Source of the DNA: Desulfolutivibrio sulfoxidireducens
GTDB taxonomy: Bacteria; Desulfobacterota; Desulfovibrionia; Desulfovibrionales; Desulfovibrionaceae
Direction of reading: 5' to 3'
Assembly (NCBI RefSeq): GCF_013376475.1
Contig: NZ_CP045508.1
Location: forward strand, 3,446,001-3,510,000
DNA: 64,000 nucleotides
Below the pieces are notes generated by a model. That model did no database searches. It was given only the letters and a program-made list of their open reading frames with translations, and was not told the DNA's origin. This document shows, piece by piece, positions 22,701-29,912 of the stretch (positions are counted from its first letter, which is position 1; every line of letters starts with the position of its first letter). A program made the position numbers and the translations under genes.

Positions 22701-23093
22701 ATCCGAGCGGATGTCCTGGCCCGGCGCATCGCCAAGCGCTGCGGATTTTACAAGGCAGGCGCGAAGATACGTGAGCAGGTTCTGCACGCGGCGACTCGGG
22801 AATTCCAGGCTGTTGCGGAGGAAGGAGGCGTTTTTGTCTGGCCGCAAGGCAGCATCCCCGGCCAGTGGGCTTCATTTCGCGCGAAATGTGGCGGGGAGAC
22901 CCGCCCGGTGGACGAAATATGCCTGGCCGAACTTGTCGCGCTGGCTCGGGAAGTCCATCCGGGCCTCAAACCCGACGAAGACCCCATGGCGTCCATGGCC
23001 CATGCCGCAGGCCTGCAACGCCTGCGCGCCGTGACCAGAGAACGCCTGGAAAAGGCTTGGCAGGGGTATCTGACGAGCATGGCTACAGGTTGA
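16725..23093 (+). CDS. Giant SF1 helicase with transglutaminase-like and Vsr-like nuclease domains
   Basis: 2122 residues. An N-terminal Ig-like segment is followed by a transglutaminase-like region with GTCLDLSF (Cys215) and EGHAF (His241), a plausible catalytic pair. A DUF4011-type region begins near residue 375. The SF1 helicase has Walker A GPPGTGKSQTIANLIA near 688, VVFDEASQIPVWD near 1479, then GDPKQLPPT and LNVAVTRAKHEL. A Vsr/DUF559-like nuclease starts near 1779 (FEEIVADALSRRGW, later VGVECDGAAYH), and a DUF3320-type winged region sits near 1980-2045. Such proteins occur in defence islands and are expected to unwind and cut foreign nucleic acid. It is GC-rich, unlike the two genes before it. 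Confidence 0.85.
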   Translation: MQIHCSFATKVSFALHQNSVPVLLDLSVENGTDTAVEDVTLSLTATPDFFRPRTWRFSKLSPGQRRPIDDRDLLLDGGHLSRLTEAEKGLVRLELRKGDDLLAELDLPVELLARNQWGGLNQFPEVTAAFVCPNDPAVDRILKKTAEILLKAGKAPALQGYETGGKRRVWEIMSGLWQAVCSLGLDYSLPPAGFEQQGQKVRSPEHILSTGIGTCLDLSFLFASCLEQCQLHPIVVFIEGHAFAGCWLAPETFSTTVIDDVAALRKRIQLQEILLFETTLAVRGQQAPPKLKWSCEVGAKQISEEESRPFQFALDIKRARMERIRPLSSEDAAVRADTADASLAIEPDLTDLDESPELIEVETAVTAKTHDKPKDRLEQWQRKLLDLSLRNNLLSFRASRRVAGLFVPEPGRLEDLLADGKRFKLRPGIRLGQADPRDETIHQARHREEISREHAVASLDKGELFTQLDEKEMERRLVELFRASRLALQEGGANTLYLVLGFLVWTQDGKDARRLRAPLILIPVHLDRQAVRSGFSLTLHEDEPRFNLTLLEMLRQDFHLNIPGIESELPRDDSGLDVAAIWRTVAVAIKDMPGWEVAQEVCLGQFSFAKYLMWKDLAERTDQLRTCPVVRHLIDTPTQPYADRADFVAPQRLDKILPPEQNYCPLPADSSQLSAVLAAARGQDFVLEGPPGTGKSQTIANLIAQCLAMNKTVLFVAEKTAALEVVYRRLRAVGLGEFCLELHSHKANKLDVLTQLKESWEAKVSREWETWNRETARMGTLRERLNALVKALHRPWRNGLSVFTAISKTLSGRDIPDLGFSWPGPDTHDAADLDTMLDIATRLGINAGQVDEAARGALALITNTEWSPGWEHGLTTALREIMPLCEQTQRAAEAFFAATGLPEVFLPRHGRQALASLAALLPQAAGRDYGFVLRPDAPDIFSRLRHGQALLSERRALLEGLRKHDTALTGQYALKPASPSLWAPFETAAREIFTALHEFLCQAEKDLTNMPATGGMESLRERITALKAEAADTATDFLARLERGKALDAGRQELWGRLCLAYRPEAFQLDLAGLRQAWGEACRSIWPKSAMGQRKIRKALQAVAGEPLTANPDYGQDIELLIAIGELNGDLAAFADLRDQNTGAWAWSDQEAKAKAFFDWMRSFLALAAATHEVMAALRKKDEALARLTDLGPLTGYLWTGLDTRPEDIALAQTLGDGLTRCVAALYDRPESLATGVATLTRLFGAGHLLLAPSGALARAGNDFSDASSRLHAATQSLAALLGPGEAPAQALDALTPAAIAARGKDILANTRALRSWCAWNRVAGEARARGLVALVAALEQGDIANALTKTAFAVNYCRWWLRAAVDTEPLLTRFISAEHEQAIEDFRQLDQRLAELARDCIRANLRKSTPESQDVHKTSEWGILRREMEKKRRHMPLRQLMDKLPTALPSLTPCLLMSPLSIAQYLPPGKASFDLVVFDEASQIPVWDAIGAMARGRRVIVVGDPKQLPPTNFFNRAEDEDADDEVEIGGDMESILDECLSAGLPRQRLNWHYRSRHESLIAFSNHRYYEGSLVTFPSPVTDDRAVSMNLVEGAYYDKGGSRTNQAEAKAVVADIMRRLTDPGFVAMGWSIGVVTFNSQQQKLIEDLLDEERRKNPALDRFFTDDLTEPVFVKNLENVQGDERDLMYFSITYGPDQSGRVSMNFGPLNKDGGERRLNVAVTRAKHELRVFTCLSPDHIELSRTKAKGVADLKLFLEYARRGSKALVEEVAGSTGDFDSPFEEIVADALSRRGWTVHPQVGVSSFRIDLGVVDPDRPGGYLVGVECDGAAYHRAATARDRDKLREQVLRGLGWEIVRTWSTDWWYDAESAAEKLDAALHAILERIRDERAKREEELAPEQACTVEPENPPIDHTPPRQAVHDPAETDSAGPATANTDHETHPAPDVPIPQAAALQAPPPGADADSASCDILAAGREQALLDAIREIVGAEGPIRADVLARRIAKRCGFYKAGAKIREQVLHAATREFQAVAEEGGVFVWPQGSIPGQWASFRAKCGGETRPVDEICLAELVALAREVHPGLKPDEDPMASMAHAAGLQRLRAVTRERLEKAWQGYLTSMATG

Positions 23094-23139
23094 GATGCAA
23101 CGCTACACCTGAACCCGGTATCGATTGACGGAGCGTTCC

Positions 23140-24024
23140 ATGGAATCTCCCCCCGACCTGGACAGGAAAGCCCTGGACGAGTTGTTCCATGAAGTCGGTA
23201 GTTATCGAAACTGCAACGACTTCAAGGAATTATATGAATTCATCAAAAAGTTCCCTAAAATTGCCCCATACAATGCCCTCTTGATCCATATCCAGAGGCC
23301 AGGAAGCAGATACGTCGCAACGGTGTCCAAATGGAAGAAAGATTTTGGAAGAAGCATCAAGCCCGGTGCAAGACCGATCATCATTTTGAAATTGTTTGGA
23401 CCGGTTCAATACCTCTTCGAGTTGTCGGATACCATAGGAGAGACTCCCCTACGAGACGAAATTCTAAATCCTTTCAAGGTCCAAGGAAATTTCCCCCGTG
23501 ATTTATTCGAAACGCTGCTTGCCAACCTGCCACGCTCAGGGATTTCCTATCATCCATCTTCCTGCGGCACATCCCTCGCTGGTTCAATTGAGCAGGCCAT
23601 CGATGTCGACACTCAGATCTATGAAAAAAAACAGTTGAAAGTGCATTTCCATTTGATCGTGAACAATAGCCATTCAAATGAGGAGAAATTTGCCACAATT
23701 ACCCATGAACTCGGACATTTATATTGTGGGCACCTTGGGACACCCGACAAAAAATGGTGGCCGGACAGAAGCAAGACAACCAACCTCAAAGCCAAGGAGT
23801 TCGAAGCGGAAAGCGTCGCCTGGCTTGTCTGCGAGCGGGCTGGAATCAAGAATCCCTCGGCCCAGTATTTGAGCGGCTATCTGGAAAACAACCAGGAAAT
23901 TCCAGATATCAGCATTGAGGCAGTGCTCAAGGCCACAGGCATGATCGAGGCCATGACCATGCGGAAGCTCCCGATCAAAAAGGAACTTATCGTCCAATCC
24001 GGACCTAGGAAACCCGCAGCGTGA
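23140..24024 (+). CDS. ArdC-like N-domain plus ImmA/IrrE-type metallopeptidase
   Basis: The ATG at 23140 has GGAG seven bases upstream, so I prefer it to the TTG at 23125; this gives 294 residues. The N-terminal half (NALLIHIQRPGSRYVATVSK followed by a KPGARPIIIL segment) resembles the ssDNA-binding region of ArdC antirestriction proteins. The C-terminal half has the zinc motif ITHELGHLYCGH of ImmA/IrrE-type proteases, which cleave phage-type repressors. It follows the giant helicase by 46 bases. It may regulate the island or counteract host restriction; either reading is inference. Confidence 0.75.
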   Translation: MESPPDLDRKALDELFHEVGSYRNCNDFKELYEFIKKFPKIAPYNALLIHIQRPGSRYVATVSKWKKDFGRSIKPGARPIIILKLFGPVQYLFELSDTIGETPLRDEILNPFKVQGNFPRDLFETLLANLPRSGISYHPSSCGTSLAGSIEQAIDVDTQIYEKKQLKVHFHLIVNNSHSNEEKFATITHELGHLYCGHLGTPDKKWWPDRSKTTNLKAKEFEAESVAWLVCERAGIKNPSAQYLSGYLENNQEIPDISIEAVLKATGMIEAMTMRKLPIKKELIVQSGPRKPAA

Positions 24025-24163
24025 CCCCGAGCATTCCTGAAGCAACTGCTCGCGCAGGGGTGTCCGGGGTGGCCTCCATCGCTCCTGTCCATGGGCAGTC
24101 TGACACGTCGAGACTTCCGGCGGAGAGTCATGCCCAACCTGCCAACACGAGGTGCTGCAGCTT

Positions 24164-24547
24164 ATGATCTACGCGGTCTTTCTCCTGGTGTATTTCGGTG
24201 AAATTTTCATCCGGGCGCTGTTTGGGACTCAGGACATCGTGTCTGCGGCGAAACATGGGTTCCTGGCCGGGCTGGTCATCCTGGGCATCGATTTCATCGC
24301 GTATTTCATCCGTTCCTGCTTCCCTGATCCATCTCCCCGGCTCCACACCCCAGACACTCTCCGCGCTCCAGTTGGCACGACGGGACGAAAAATGAGGAGG
24401 CGGCCACCTCGCGATGCCCGCCCCCCCTTGGATATGGCCGGTGCGAAAGCGCCTGAGAACCTCCAACGCTATGGAAGCAACTCACCCCAGGCCCGCCACC
24501 GGCAAAATAACCCTAGGAGCCTGACAGCAGAGGCGTCAAGGCCCTAG
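24164..24547 (+). CDS. Small membrane protein, paralogue of the minus-strand gene at 25443-25613
   Basis: The frame from ATG 24164 gives two hydrophobic segments in the first ~55 residues (MIYAVFLLVYFGEIFIRALF and LAGLVILGIDFIAYFIR). A proline/arginine-rich tail follows and may not be functional. GAGG lies 11 bases upstream. The membrane part matches the protein at 25443-25613 nearly residue for residue (LMIY..., IRAL, G.LAGLV, GID, FIRS), so the two are duplicates in opposite orientation. I recognise no family. Confidence 0.55.
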   Translation: MIYAVFLLVYFGEIFIRALFGTQDIVSAAKHGFLAGLVILGIDFIAYFIRSCFPDPSPRLHTPDTLRAPVGTTGRKMRRRPPRDARPPLDMAGAKAPENLQRYGSNSPQARHRQNNPRSLTAEASRP

Positions 24548-24570
24548 CGAAAAAGGCGTGGGCCAGGGCG

Positions 24571-24598
24571 CGGTATCCGCGCTCGCGGGGATGATCCG
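24571..24598 (+). repeat. Isolated CRISPR-type repeat (3' 21 bases intact)
   Basis: The last 21 bases, ending CTCGCGGGGATGATCCG, are identical to the repeat of the nearby CRISPR array; the first seven are diverged. It lies two bases from the stop codon of the minus-strand gene at 24601. There is no neighbouring spacer of normal length. Confidence 0.65.
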
Positions 24599-24600
24599 GT

Positions 24601-25080
24601 TTAGGGCCGCGTCAGGGGCGAATTCTGATAGCCGGGGTTGAGCGGCACGAAACGGCCGTTGCGGAGTTGTCGCATGGCCTGCCCGGTCTGGCGGTCGATG
24701 ACAAAGGATTCGCCGTCCTGGATCACGGTTTCGTAGCGCGGCGGCGGGTCTGACGGCCAGACAAGGGCGGTAAGGATGCCCGCCAGAAGCACGGCGATGA
24801 CGACGTACATCCGGAAATTGCGTCGGGCGCGGCGAAGCTGAATGTTTTCGGCGACGTAGTCCACGGGATGAATCAGGCTGGCCTGGGCCAGCACGTCAAG
24901 GGCTGTTTCCTCGGGCGAGGGGGCGGCCATTTTTTGCGCCACGCGCTCGGTGCCGTTGATGAAGGGATCTGTGATCCAGACCCAGAACCGGCGTATGGGG
25001 GATTCGGTTTCGCCGTCGTTTTTGATGAACAGGATGGACGCCAGCCCGCAAAAGAACAAGACCACGAGCACGCTTTCCAT
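24601..25080 (-). CDS. Hypothetical two-segment membrane protein
   Basis: 159 residues starting at ATG 25080, preceded by GGAGGGG. An N-terminal hydrophobic segment (MESVLVVLFFCGLASILF) and a second near residue 93 (MYVVIAVLLAGILTALVW) frame a cytoplasmic-looking stretch. The end is polar and contains RYETVIQDGESFVIDRQTGQ. No family is recognised. It lies 14 bases downstream of a truncated S24 repressor fragment on the same strand. The segment holding both is bracketed by CRISPR-type repeats. Confidence 0.65.
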   Translation of the reverse strand: MESVLVVLFFCGLASILFIKNDGETESPIRRFWVWITDPFINGTERVAQKMAAPSPEETALDVLAQASLIHPVDYVAENIQLRRARRNFRMYVVIAVLLAGILTALVWPSDPPPRYETVIQDGESFVIDRQTGQAMRQLRNGRFVPLNPGYQNSPLTRP

Positions 25081-25094
25081 GATCCCCTCCAGGT

Positions 25095-25355
25095 TCAGAC
25101 CTCGCGTCCGATCCACACCACCCGGCCCAGGACGTGCGGGGCCTGCCCTTCGCCGCCGGGCGCGGCGGGCAACGGCTCGTCCTGTCCGTCCGCGCCGCAC
25201 AGGGACACGAACGTGACCCCGGCAGGCGTGACGGCGCAACGCCAGGCGAAAAGCGCCCCTTCCATGGTCAGCTCATAGACGCGGCCCGGCTCCGGGTCAA
25301 GACATCCGATATCGAAAACAAGTAGGCCGTCCGGGGTCTCCAGGCTGCGCAGCCC
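25095..25355 (-). pseudogene. C-terminal fragment of a LexA/S24-type repressor
   Basis: The frame reads LLVFDIGCLDPEPGRVYEL, later VSLCGADGQDE, and ends HVLGRVVWIGREV. This is the usual end of phage-type repressors with an S24/LexA peptidase domain. The 5' half, including the DNA-binding domain and catalytic serine, is absent: the sequence changes into a CRISPR-type repeat at 25358. I call it a remnant of a prophage or element regulator. The match is short, so it is moderately secure. Confidence 0.5.
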
Positions 25356-25357
25356 GG

Positions 25358-25385
25358 GTGTTCCCGCGCTCGCGGGGATGATCCG
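25358..25385 (+). repeat. Isolated CRISPR-type repeat at a gene truncation point
   Basis: Identical to the array repeat except for one missing C near the start (GTGTTCCCGCGCTCG...). It begins where the S24-like coding sequence stops making sense. It is 323 bases before the first repeat of the array. Confidence 0.7.
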
Positions 25386-25442
25386 AGGAACTGGCGAAAC
25401 CAGTCGCCAGGGTGAAGGTTGCCCGGAATGTATAAACCGAAG

Positions 25443-25613
25443 CTACGAGCGAGGGGAAAAAGAACGAATGAAGTCCAAGATGACATCGATGCCGATGACG
25501 ACGAGCCCGGCCAGGACGCCATGTCCGAAGGCGGACACAAAATCCGGAATCCCGAGCAGAGCCCGGATGGCGTACTCTCCGAGGAACACCAGCATGGCCA
25601 CAATGTAGATCAT
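25443..25613 (-). CDS. Small membrane protein, paralogue of 24164-24547
   Basis: 56 residues from ATG 25613, with two hydrophobic stretches (MIYIVAMLVFLGEYAIRALL and VLAGLVVIGIDVILDFIRSF). A GTG or CTG a few codons earlier is also possible because no clear Shine-Dalgarno is present. It is a diverged, inverted duplicate of the plus-strand gene at 24164. Holin-like or toxin-like small membrane proteins look like this, but no motif allows a function. Confidence 0.5.
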   Translation of the reverse strand: MIYIVAMLVFLGEYAIRALLGIPDFVSAFGHGVLAGLVVIGIDVILDFIRSFSPRS

Positions 25614-25708
25614 GAGCAAGGCCGTCACGTTGGAGTTGATATCGGGCGCGGCCCTCGCGCACGGCTTCACTGCCGTATTTATGACAGCTCGCGGACAGGT
25701 GCAAGGAC

Positions 25709-25919
25709 GTGTTCCCCGCGTTCGCGGGATGATCCGCCCTTGCATTTTTCGTGCGGTTTTGCCACTAAGTGTTCTCCGCGTTCGCGGAGATGTTCCCCAA
25801 GACTCCCGGGGTGCCAACCCGGAGTAGTCATGTTCCCCGCGCTCGCAGGGATGATCCGGATTGGCTCCCGGGGCGGGAGGCCGTTCTTCTGTGTTCCCCG
25901 CGCTCGCGGGGGACGAAAA
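25709..25919 (+). CRISPR. Short decayed type I-E-like CRISPR array, no cas genes
   Basis: Four repeats of 28-29 bases start at 25709, 25769, 25830 and 25891, separated by three spacers of exactly 32 bases (25737-25768, 25798-25829, 25859-25890). The repeat begins GTGTTCCCCGCG and ends GGGGATGATCCG, with a CCCCGCG/CGCGGGG stem, as in type I-E systems. Every copy differs: the first lacks a base, the second has paired stem changes (CTCCGCG/CGCGGAG), and the last loses its 3' end, as expected at the trailing side. No cas gene is in the window, so it is an orphan and probably inactive. Confidence 0.8.
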
Positions 25920-26130
25920 TCCAACCGACCTGCATCATACATCATGGCGGCGTGTCCGAGTCCTGGCGGGGGGATCGCGGTAGGCGCGTCGCTGGCCGGG
26001 AGAGCCCGCCCTCTCCCGACTATTTGGCGGCATGCGCGCCTGGCTGATCCAGACATCAATGACAGCCAGCCACCTCACTCCCCTCACCCCGCAATGGCGG
26101 GACCAGGACGGGACCAAAGCCGCCACAACG

Positions 26131-26164
26131 CAAAAAGGGTTAGGCCGTTTCGACCTAACCCTTT
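26131..26164 (-). terminator. Terminator of tRNA-Asn
   Basis: An 11-bp perfect stem (AAAGGGTTAGG with its complement, 26134-26164) closes a 9-base loop. On the minus strand it runs into TTTTT, ten bases past the tRNA 3' end. Confidence 0.8.
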
Positions 26165-26172
26165 GAATTTGC

Positions 26173-26248
26173 TGGCTCCCCGGGGGTGATTCGAACACCC
26201 GACCTAGTGGTTAACAGCCACCCGCTCTGCCGGTTGAGCTACCGGGGA
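26173..26248 (-). tRNA. tRNA-Asn (GTT)
   Basis: 76 bases including an encoded CCA end. The acceptor stem TCCCCGG pairs with CCGGGGA, the anticodon loop is CTGTTAA (anticodon GTT, asparagine), and the T-loop GTTCGAATC is normal. Its 3' end faces the accessory island at lower coordinates, the usual geometry for integration by tyrosine recombinases. Confidence 0.97.
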
Positions 26249-26399
26249 ACATACTCGCCAAAAGCGAAGGAATTGTTTAAATCAGCCCGGATGGTTCCGT
26301 CAACCACATTTTTCGCCTTCCAAGCTTTTCGCCAGCCCATTCCTTGACGACAGGCCGTAATTCTCGTACCCAGATGCGCTTGACCGACACGTTTACACA

Positions 26400-28004
26400 T
26401 TGGAGCCGCGCAAGTTGGGTACCGACGACCACGCCAAGCGCAAGCAATTCAAACTCCCGGTGAAGTCCCCCCGGGTGGAAGATTTCAGACCGCTGCTTGA
26501 GGCCCTCGACGCCGGGGGCGAACTCAACGAGGTGCTCAAAAACCGCATCGCCAAGGCCTGCCAGCTCCTTGACGAGGGCCATGAGCTCTATCCCAACGAT
26601 TTCACCAAGACCGACTCCCTCGCGGGCATCCTGGAGAACTACGACGGACACGACGAGGCCGCGCTTTCGGCCCTAAATCGCGTCTTCACCGTGGCCGGCC
26701 GCGTGGTCTCCCTGCGCTCCTTCGGAAAAGTCACCTTCTTCCACCTCCAGGAAGGCTCGTTGCGCCTGCAGTGTTTCGCCTCCCGCGAGGACCTGGGACC
26801 CGAGGCCTATACCCGCTTCAAGAAATACGACATCGGCGATATCGTCGGCCTTACGGGAACCCTCTTTCTGACCAAGACCGGCGAGCTGACCCTGCACGGC
26901 GCGGACATCCGCCTGCTCTCCAAGTCCTTCCGGCCCCTGCCCGAGAAATACCACGGATTAAAAGACGTCGAGACCCGCTACCGCCAGCGCTACGTGGACC
27001 TCATCGTCACCCCCAAAACCTCGGAAATCTTTCGCAAGCGCTCCCGGATCATCAGCGAGATGCGCCGATTCTTCGACGAGCGGGGCTTTCTCGAGGTGGA
27101 AACGCCCACGATGCAGGCCATCCCCGGCGGGGCCACGGCCAAGCCCTTCGAGACCCACCACAACGCCCTGGACATGGGACTTTTCCTGCGCATCGCCCCG
27201 GAGCTCTACCTCAAGCGCCTAGTGGTCGGCGGCTTCGAGAAGGTCTACGAGATCGGCCGCAACTTCCGCAACGAGGGCATCTCCACCAAGCACAATCCCG
27301 AATTCACCATGTGTGAGTTCTACTGGGCCTACGCCCGCTTCACCGACCTCATGGACCTGACCGAGGCCCTGTTCTCCCGCATCGCCCAGACCGTGTGCGG
27401 CGACACCGTCATCGAATACCAGGGCCGGGAGATCGACCTGACCCCGGGGCATTGGACCCGCATGACCTTCCACCAGTCCCTGGAGGAGATCGGCGGGCTT
27501 TCCCCGGAGATGTTCCGGGATTTCGACGCGGCCAAGGCCCACGTGGAAAAAAACGGCGAAAAGGTCCTCAAGGGCGAAAAGCTCGGCAAGGTCCAGGCCA
27601 AGCTCTTCGACATCTTCGTGGAACCCCGGCTCATCCAGCCCCACTTCATCTACCACTATCCCACGGACATCTCCCCCCTGTCCCGGCGCAACAAGGACAA
27701 CCCGGCCATCACCGACCGTTTCGAGCTGTTCATCGCCGGCCGCGAGATGGCCAACGCCTTCTCCGAGCTCAACGATCCCGTGGACCAGCGCCTGCGCTTC
27801 GAGGAGCAGGTGCGCGAAAAAGAGGCCGGCGACGACGAGGCCCACCGCATGGACGAGGACTACATCCGGGCCCTGGAATACGGCATGCCGCCCACGGCCG
27901 GCCAGGGCATCGGCATCGACCGCCTGATCATGCTCCTGACCGACCAGTCCTCCATCCGCGAGGTCATCCTGTTTCCGCTTTTGCGCCCCGAGGTTTCATC
28001 CTGA
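26400..28004 (+). CDS. lysS: Lysyl-tRNA synthetase, class II
   Basis: Charges tRNA-Lys in the cytoplasm. The N-terminal OB-fold anticodon-binding domain ([20 protein letters not shown], about residues 93-112) is followed by the class II core with [15 protein letters not shown], motif 2 around [18 protein letters not shown], and motif 3 at [15 protein letters not shown] near the end. The open frame begins at TTG 26400 without a visible ribosome site; in-frame GTG codons at 26460 and 26475 are alternatives, so the first ~25 residues are doubtful. The stop is followed two bases later by the next start, so it leads an operon with the Lol genes. Confidence 0.95.
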   Translation: MEPRKLGTDDHAKRKQFKLPVKSPRVEDFRPLLEALDAGGELNEVLKNRIAKACQLLDEGHELYPNDFTKTDSLAGILENYDGHDEAALSALNRVFTVAGRVVSLRSFGKVTFFHLQEGSLRLQCFASREDLGPEAYTRFKKYDIGDIVGLTGTLFLTKTGELTLHGADIRLLSKSFRPLPEKYHGLKDVETRYRQRYVDLIVTPKTSEIFRKRSRIISEMRRFFDERGFLEVETPTMQAIPGGATAKPFETHHNALDMGLFLRIAPELYLKRLVVGGFEKVYEIGRNFRNEGISTKHNPEFTMCEFYWAYARFTDLMDLTEALFSRIAQTVCGDTVIEYQGREIDLTPGHWTRMTFHQSLEEIGGLSPEMFRDFDAAKAHVEKNGEKVLKGEKLGKVQAKLFDIFVEPRLIQPHFIYHYPTDISPLSRRNKDNPAITDRFELFIAGREMANAFSELNDPVDQRLRFEEQVREKEAGDDEAHRMDEDYIRALEYGMPPTAGQGIGIDRLIMLLTDQSSIREVILFPLLRPEVSS

Positions 28005-28006
28005 AC

Positions 28007-29236
28007 ATGAAATTCGAGCTGTTCATCGCCCTTCGCTACCTGGCGGCCCGGCGCAAACACTCGTTCATCTCGGTCATCTCGCTCATCTCCATCCTCGGAG
28101 TGGGCCTCGGGGTGGCCGCGCTGATCGTGGTGCTCGGGGTCATGAGCGGCTTTTCCACGGACCTGCGGGACAAGATCCTGGGGGTCAACGCCCACATGGT
28201 GGTCGGGGTCATGGGCGGGGCCATGCGCGACTACCGGGAGAACATCGAAAAGCTGGCCCAGGTCCCGGGCGTCCTCGGGGCCACGCCGTTCATCTACACC
28301 GAGGTGATGCTGAGCTCGGCCGGCGGGGTCAAGGGCGTGGTCCTGCGCGGCATCGACCCGGCCACCGCCGGCGAGGTCTTAAGCCTGCCCCGGGACATGG
28401 TCCAGGGCGCACTAGCCGATCTGGAGACGCCCGGCCCGTTTTCGGGCATCATCCTGGGCAAGGAGCTGGCCGAGCGCACCGGTGTCACCGTGGGCAGCGC
28501 GGTGAACATCCTCTCGCCCTCGGGCCGCCAAAGCGCGGCCGGATTCACCCCCAAGGTCAAGACCTTCGTGGTGCGCGGCATCTTTCGTTCCGGCATGTTC
28601 GAATACGACACCTCCATGGCCTACGTGAACCTGGCCGCGGCCCAGGATCTTCTGGGCTTCAAGCACGACCTGGTCACGGGCGTCGAACTGCGGGTCGACG
28701 ACGTCTACGCCGTGGCGGCCATCGGGCAGCGGGTACGCGAGGCCCTGGGCGGCATGCCCGTCTACGTGCGCAACTGGATCGACATGAACGGCAACCTGTT
28801 CAAGGCCCTGCAGCTCGAAAAGACGGCCATGTTCGTCATCCTTTTGATGATCGTCCTGGTCGGGTCCTTCAGCATCATCACCACCCTGGTCATGCTGGTC
28901 ATGGAAAAGACCCGGGACATCGCCATCCTCATGTCCATGGGGGCCACGGCCGAGAACATCCGCCGGGTGTTCATGCTCCAGGGGGTGATCATCGGCGGCG
29001 TGGGCACGACCCTGGGCTACGCCCTGGGCCTGCCCGTGAGCTGGGCCCTGGGCCGCTACCAGTTCATCAAGATCCCGGGCGACGTCTACCCCATGGACTA
29101 CCTGCCCATCCGCCTGGAATGGCTGGACGTGACCGTGGTGGGCATCACGGCCATGGTCCTGTGCTTTCTGGCCACCCTGTATCCGGCCCGCCAGGCGTCC
29201 CGCCTGCGCCCGGCGGAGGCCCTGCGCCATGAATGA
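28007..29236 (+). CDS. lolC: Lipoprotein-releasing ABC transporter permease (LolC/LolE family)
   Basis: 409 residues from ATG 28007. One membrane helix lies near the N-terminus (SFISVISLISILGVGLGVAA), then a large periplasmic domain to about residue 270, then three helices: the first contains FVILLMIVLVGSFSIITTLV, the last VVGITAMVLCFLATLYPA. This is the LolC/E layout; it extracts mature lipoproteins from the inner membrane and hands them to LolA. Only one permease gene is present, so it probably works as a homodimer (LolF-like). The stop overlaps lolD by 8 bases. Confidence 0.9.
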   Translation: MKFELFIALRYLAARRKHSFISVISLISILGVGLGVAALIVVLGVMSGFSTDLRDKILGVNAHMVVGVMGGAMRDYRENIEKLAQVPGVLGATPFIYTEVMLSSAGGVKGVVLRGIDPATAGEVLSLPRDMVQGALADLETPGPFSGIILGKELAERTGVTVGSAVNILSPSGRQSAAGFTPKVKTFVVRGIFRSGMFEYDTSMAYVNLAAAQDLLGFKHDLVTGVELRVDDVYAVAAIGQRVREALGGMPVYVRNWIDMNGNLFKALQLEKTAMFVILLMIVLVGSFSIITTLVMLVMEKTRDIAILMSMGATAENIRRVFMLQGVIIGGVGTTLGYALGLPVSWALGRYQFIKIPGDVYPMDYLPIRLEWLDVTVVGITAMVLCFLATLYPARQASRLRPAEALRHE

Positions 29237-29912
29237 CGCGCTCATGGAGCTCTCCGGGGTGTGCAAGCAATATCAGGGCCCCTCGGAGCGCGTGGATGTG
29301 CTCGCAAACGTCAACCTGACCATCCTGGCCGGGGAATCCCTGGCCATCATGGGCTCCTCGGGGTCTGGAAAGACCACGCTTTTGCACATGATGGGGGCGT
29401 TGGATGTTCCCACCACGGGAAAAATATTTTTTCTCGGCAAGGACCTAAGCGCCTTGCAACAGACGCAGGCGGCGAAAATTCGCAATAAGGACATTGGATT
29501 TGTTTTCCAGTTTCACCACCTTTTGCCGGAGTTCACAACCCTGGAAAACGTTGCCATGCCTGGATTTATCTCTGGTATGGGACGCTCCATGGCCCTTGCC
29601 CGGGCAAGTGAGGCGCTCTCGCTCGTGGGGCTTGATGAAAGGGCCGAACACAGGGTAACAACACTTTCCGGGGGAGAAAGGCAAAGGGCGGCCATTGCCA
29701 GGGCCGTTGTTATGCGACCGAAGCTGCTCTTGGCCGACGAACCCACCGGCAATCTGGACGAACACACCGGTTCCCGGGTCGGCGAGGCCCTCTCGCGACT
29801 CAACACGGAACTGGGAATGACGTTGGTGGTGGTCACCCACAACCACAGCCTGGCCGCTCTCATGGGCCGAAGGTTGGAACTTCACGGTGGAGAACTCTAT
29901 GCGCGGGCTTAA
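29229..29912 (+). CDS. lolD: Lipoprotein-releasing ABC transporter ATP-binding protein
   Basis: 227 residues, a complete ABC ATPase: Walker A GSSGSGKTTLL, the Q-loop in FVFQFHHLLPEF (a LolD-like signature), ABC motif LSGGERQRAAIARA, Walker B LLLADEPTGNLDE, and H-loop VVVTHN. It powers the permease encoded just upstream. Its end overlaps the bamA start by 14 bases. The lysS-lolC-lolD-bamA coupling places lipoprotein sorting and outer-membrane assembly under one transcript. Confidence 0.94.
   Translation: MNDALMELSGVCKQYQGPSERVDVLANVNLTILAGESLAIMGSSGSGKTTLLHMMGALDVPTTGKIFFLGKDLSALQQTQAAKIRNKDIGFVFQFHHLLPEFTTLENVAMPGFISGMGRSMALARASEALSLVGLDERAEHRVTTLSGGERQRAAIARAVVMRPKLLLADEPTGNLDEHTGSRVGEALSRLNTELGMTLVVVTHNHSLAALMGRRLELHGGELYARA

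Noticed and set aside
25798-25890. Shared CTCCCGGGG in two CRISPR spacers as a sign of common origin
   Set aside because: Nine GC-rich bases shared by chance is expected in this composition and the rest of the spacers differ.
25935-26198. Possible integrase remnant next to the tRNA (minus-strand frame)
   Set aside because: No recombinase motif (R-H-R-Y) can be seen and the frame runs through the tRNA.
27395-28006. Long N-terminal extension of the LolC-type permease
   Set aside because: The added ~200 residues are a shadow of lysS; ATG 28007 fits the membrane topology and operon spacing.
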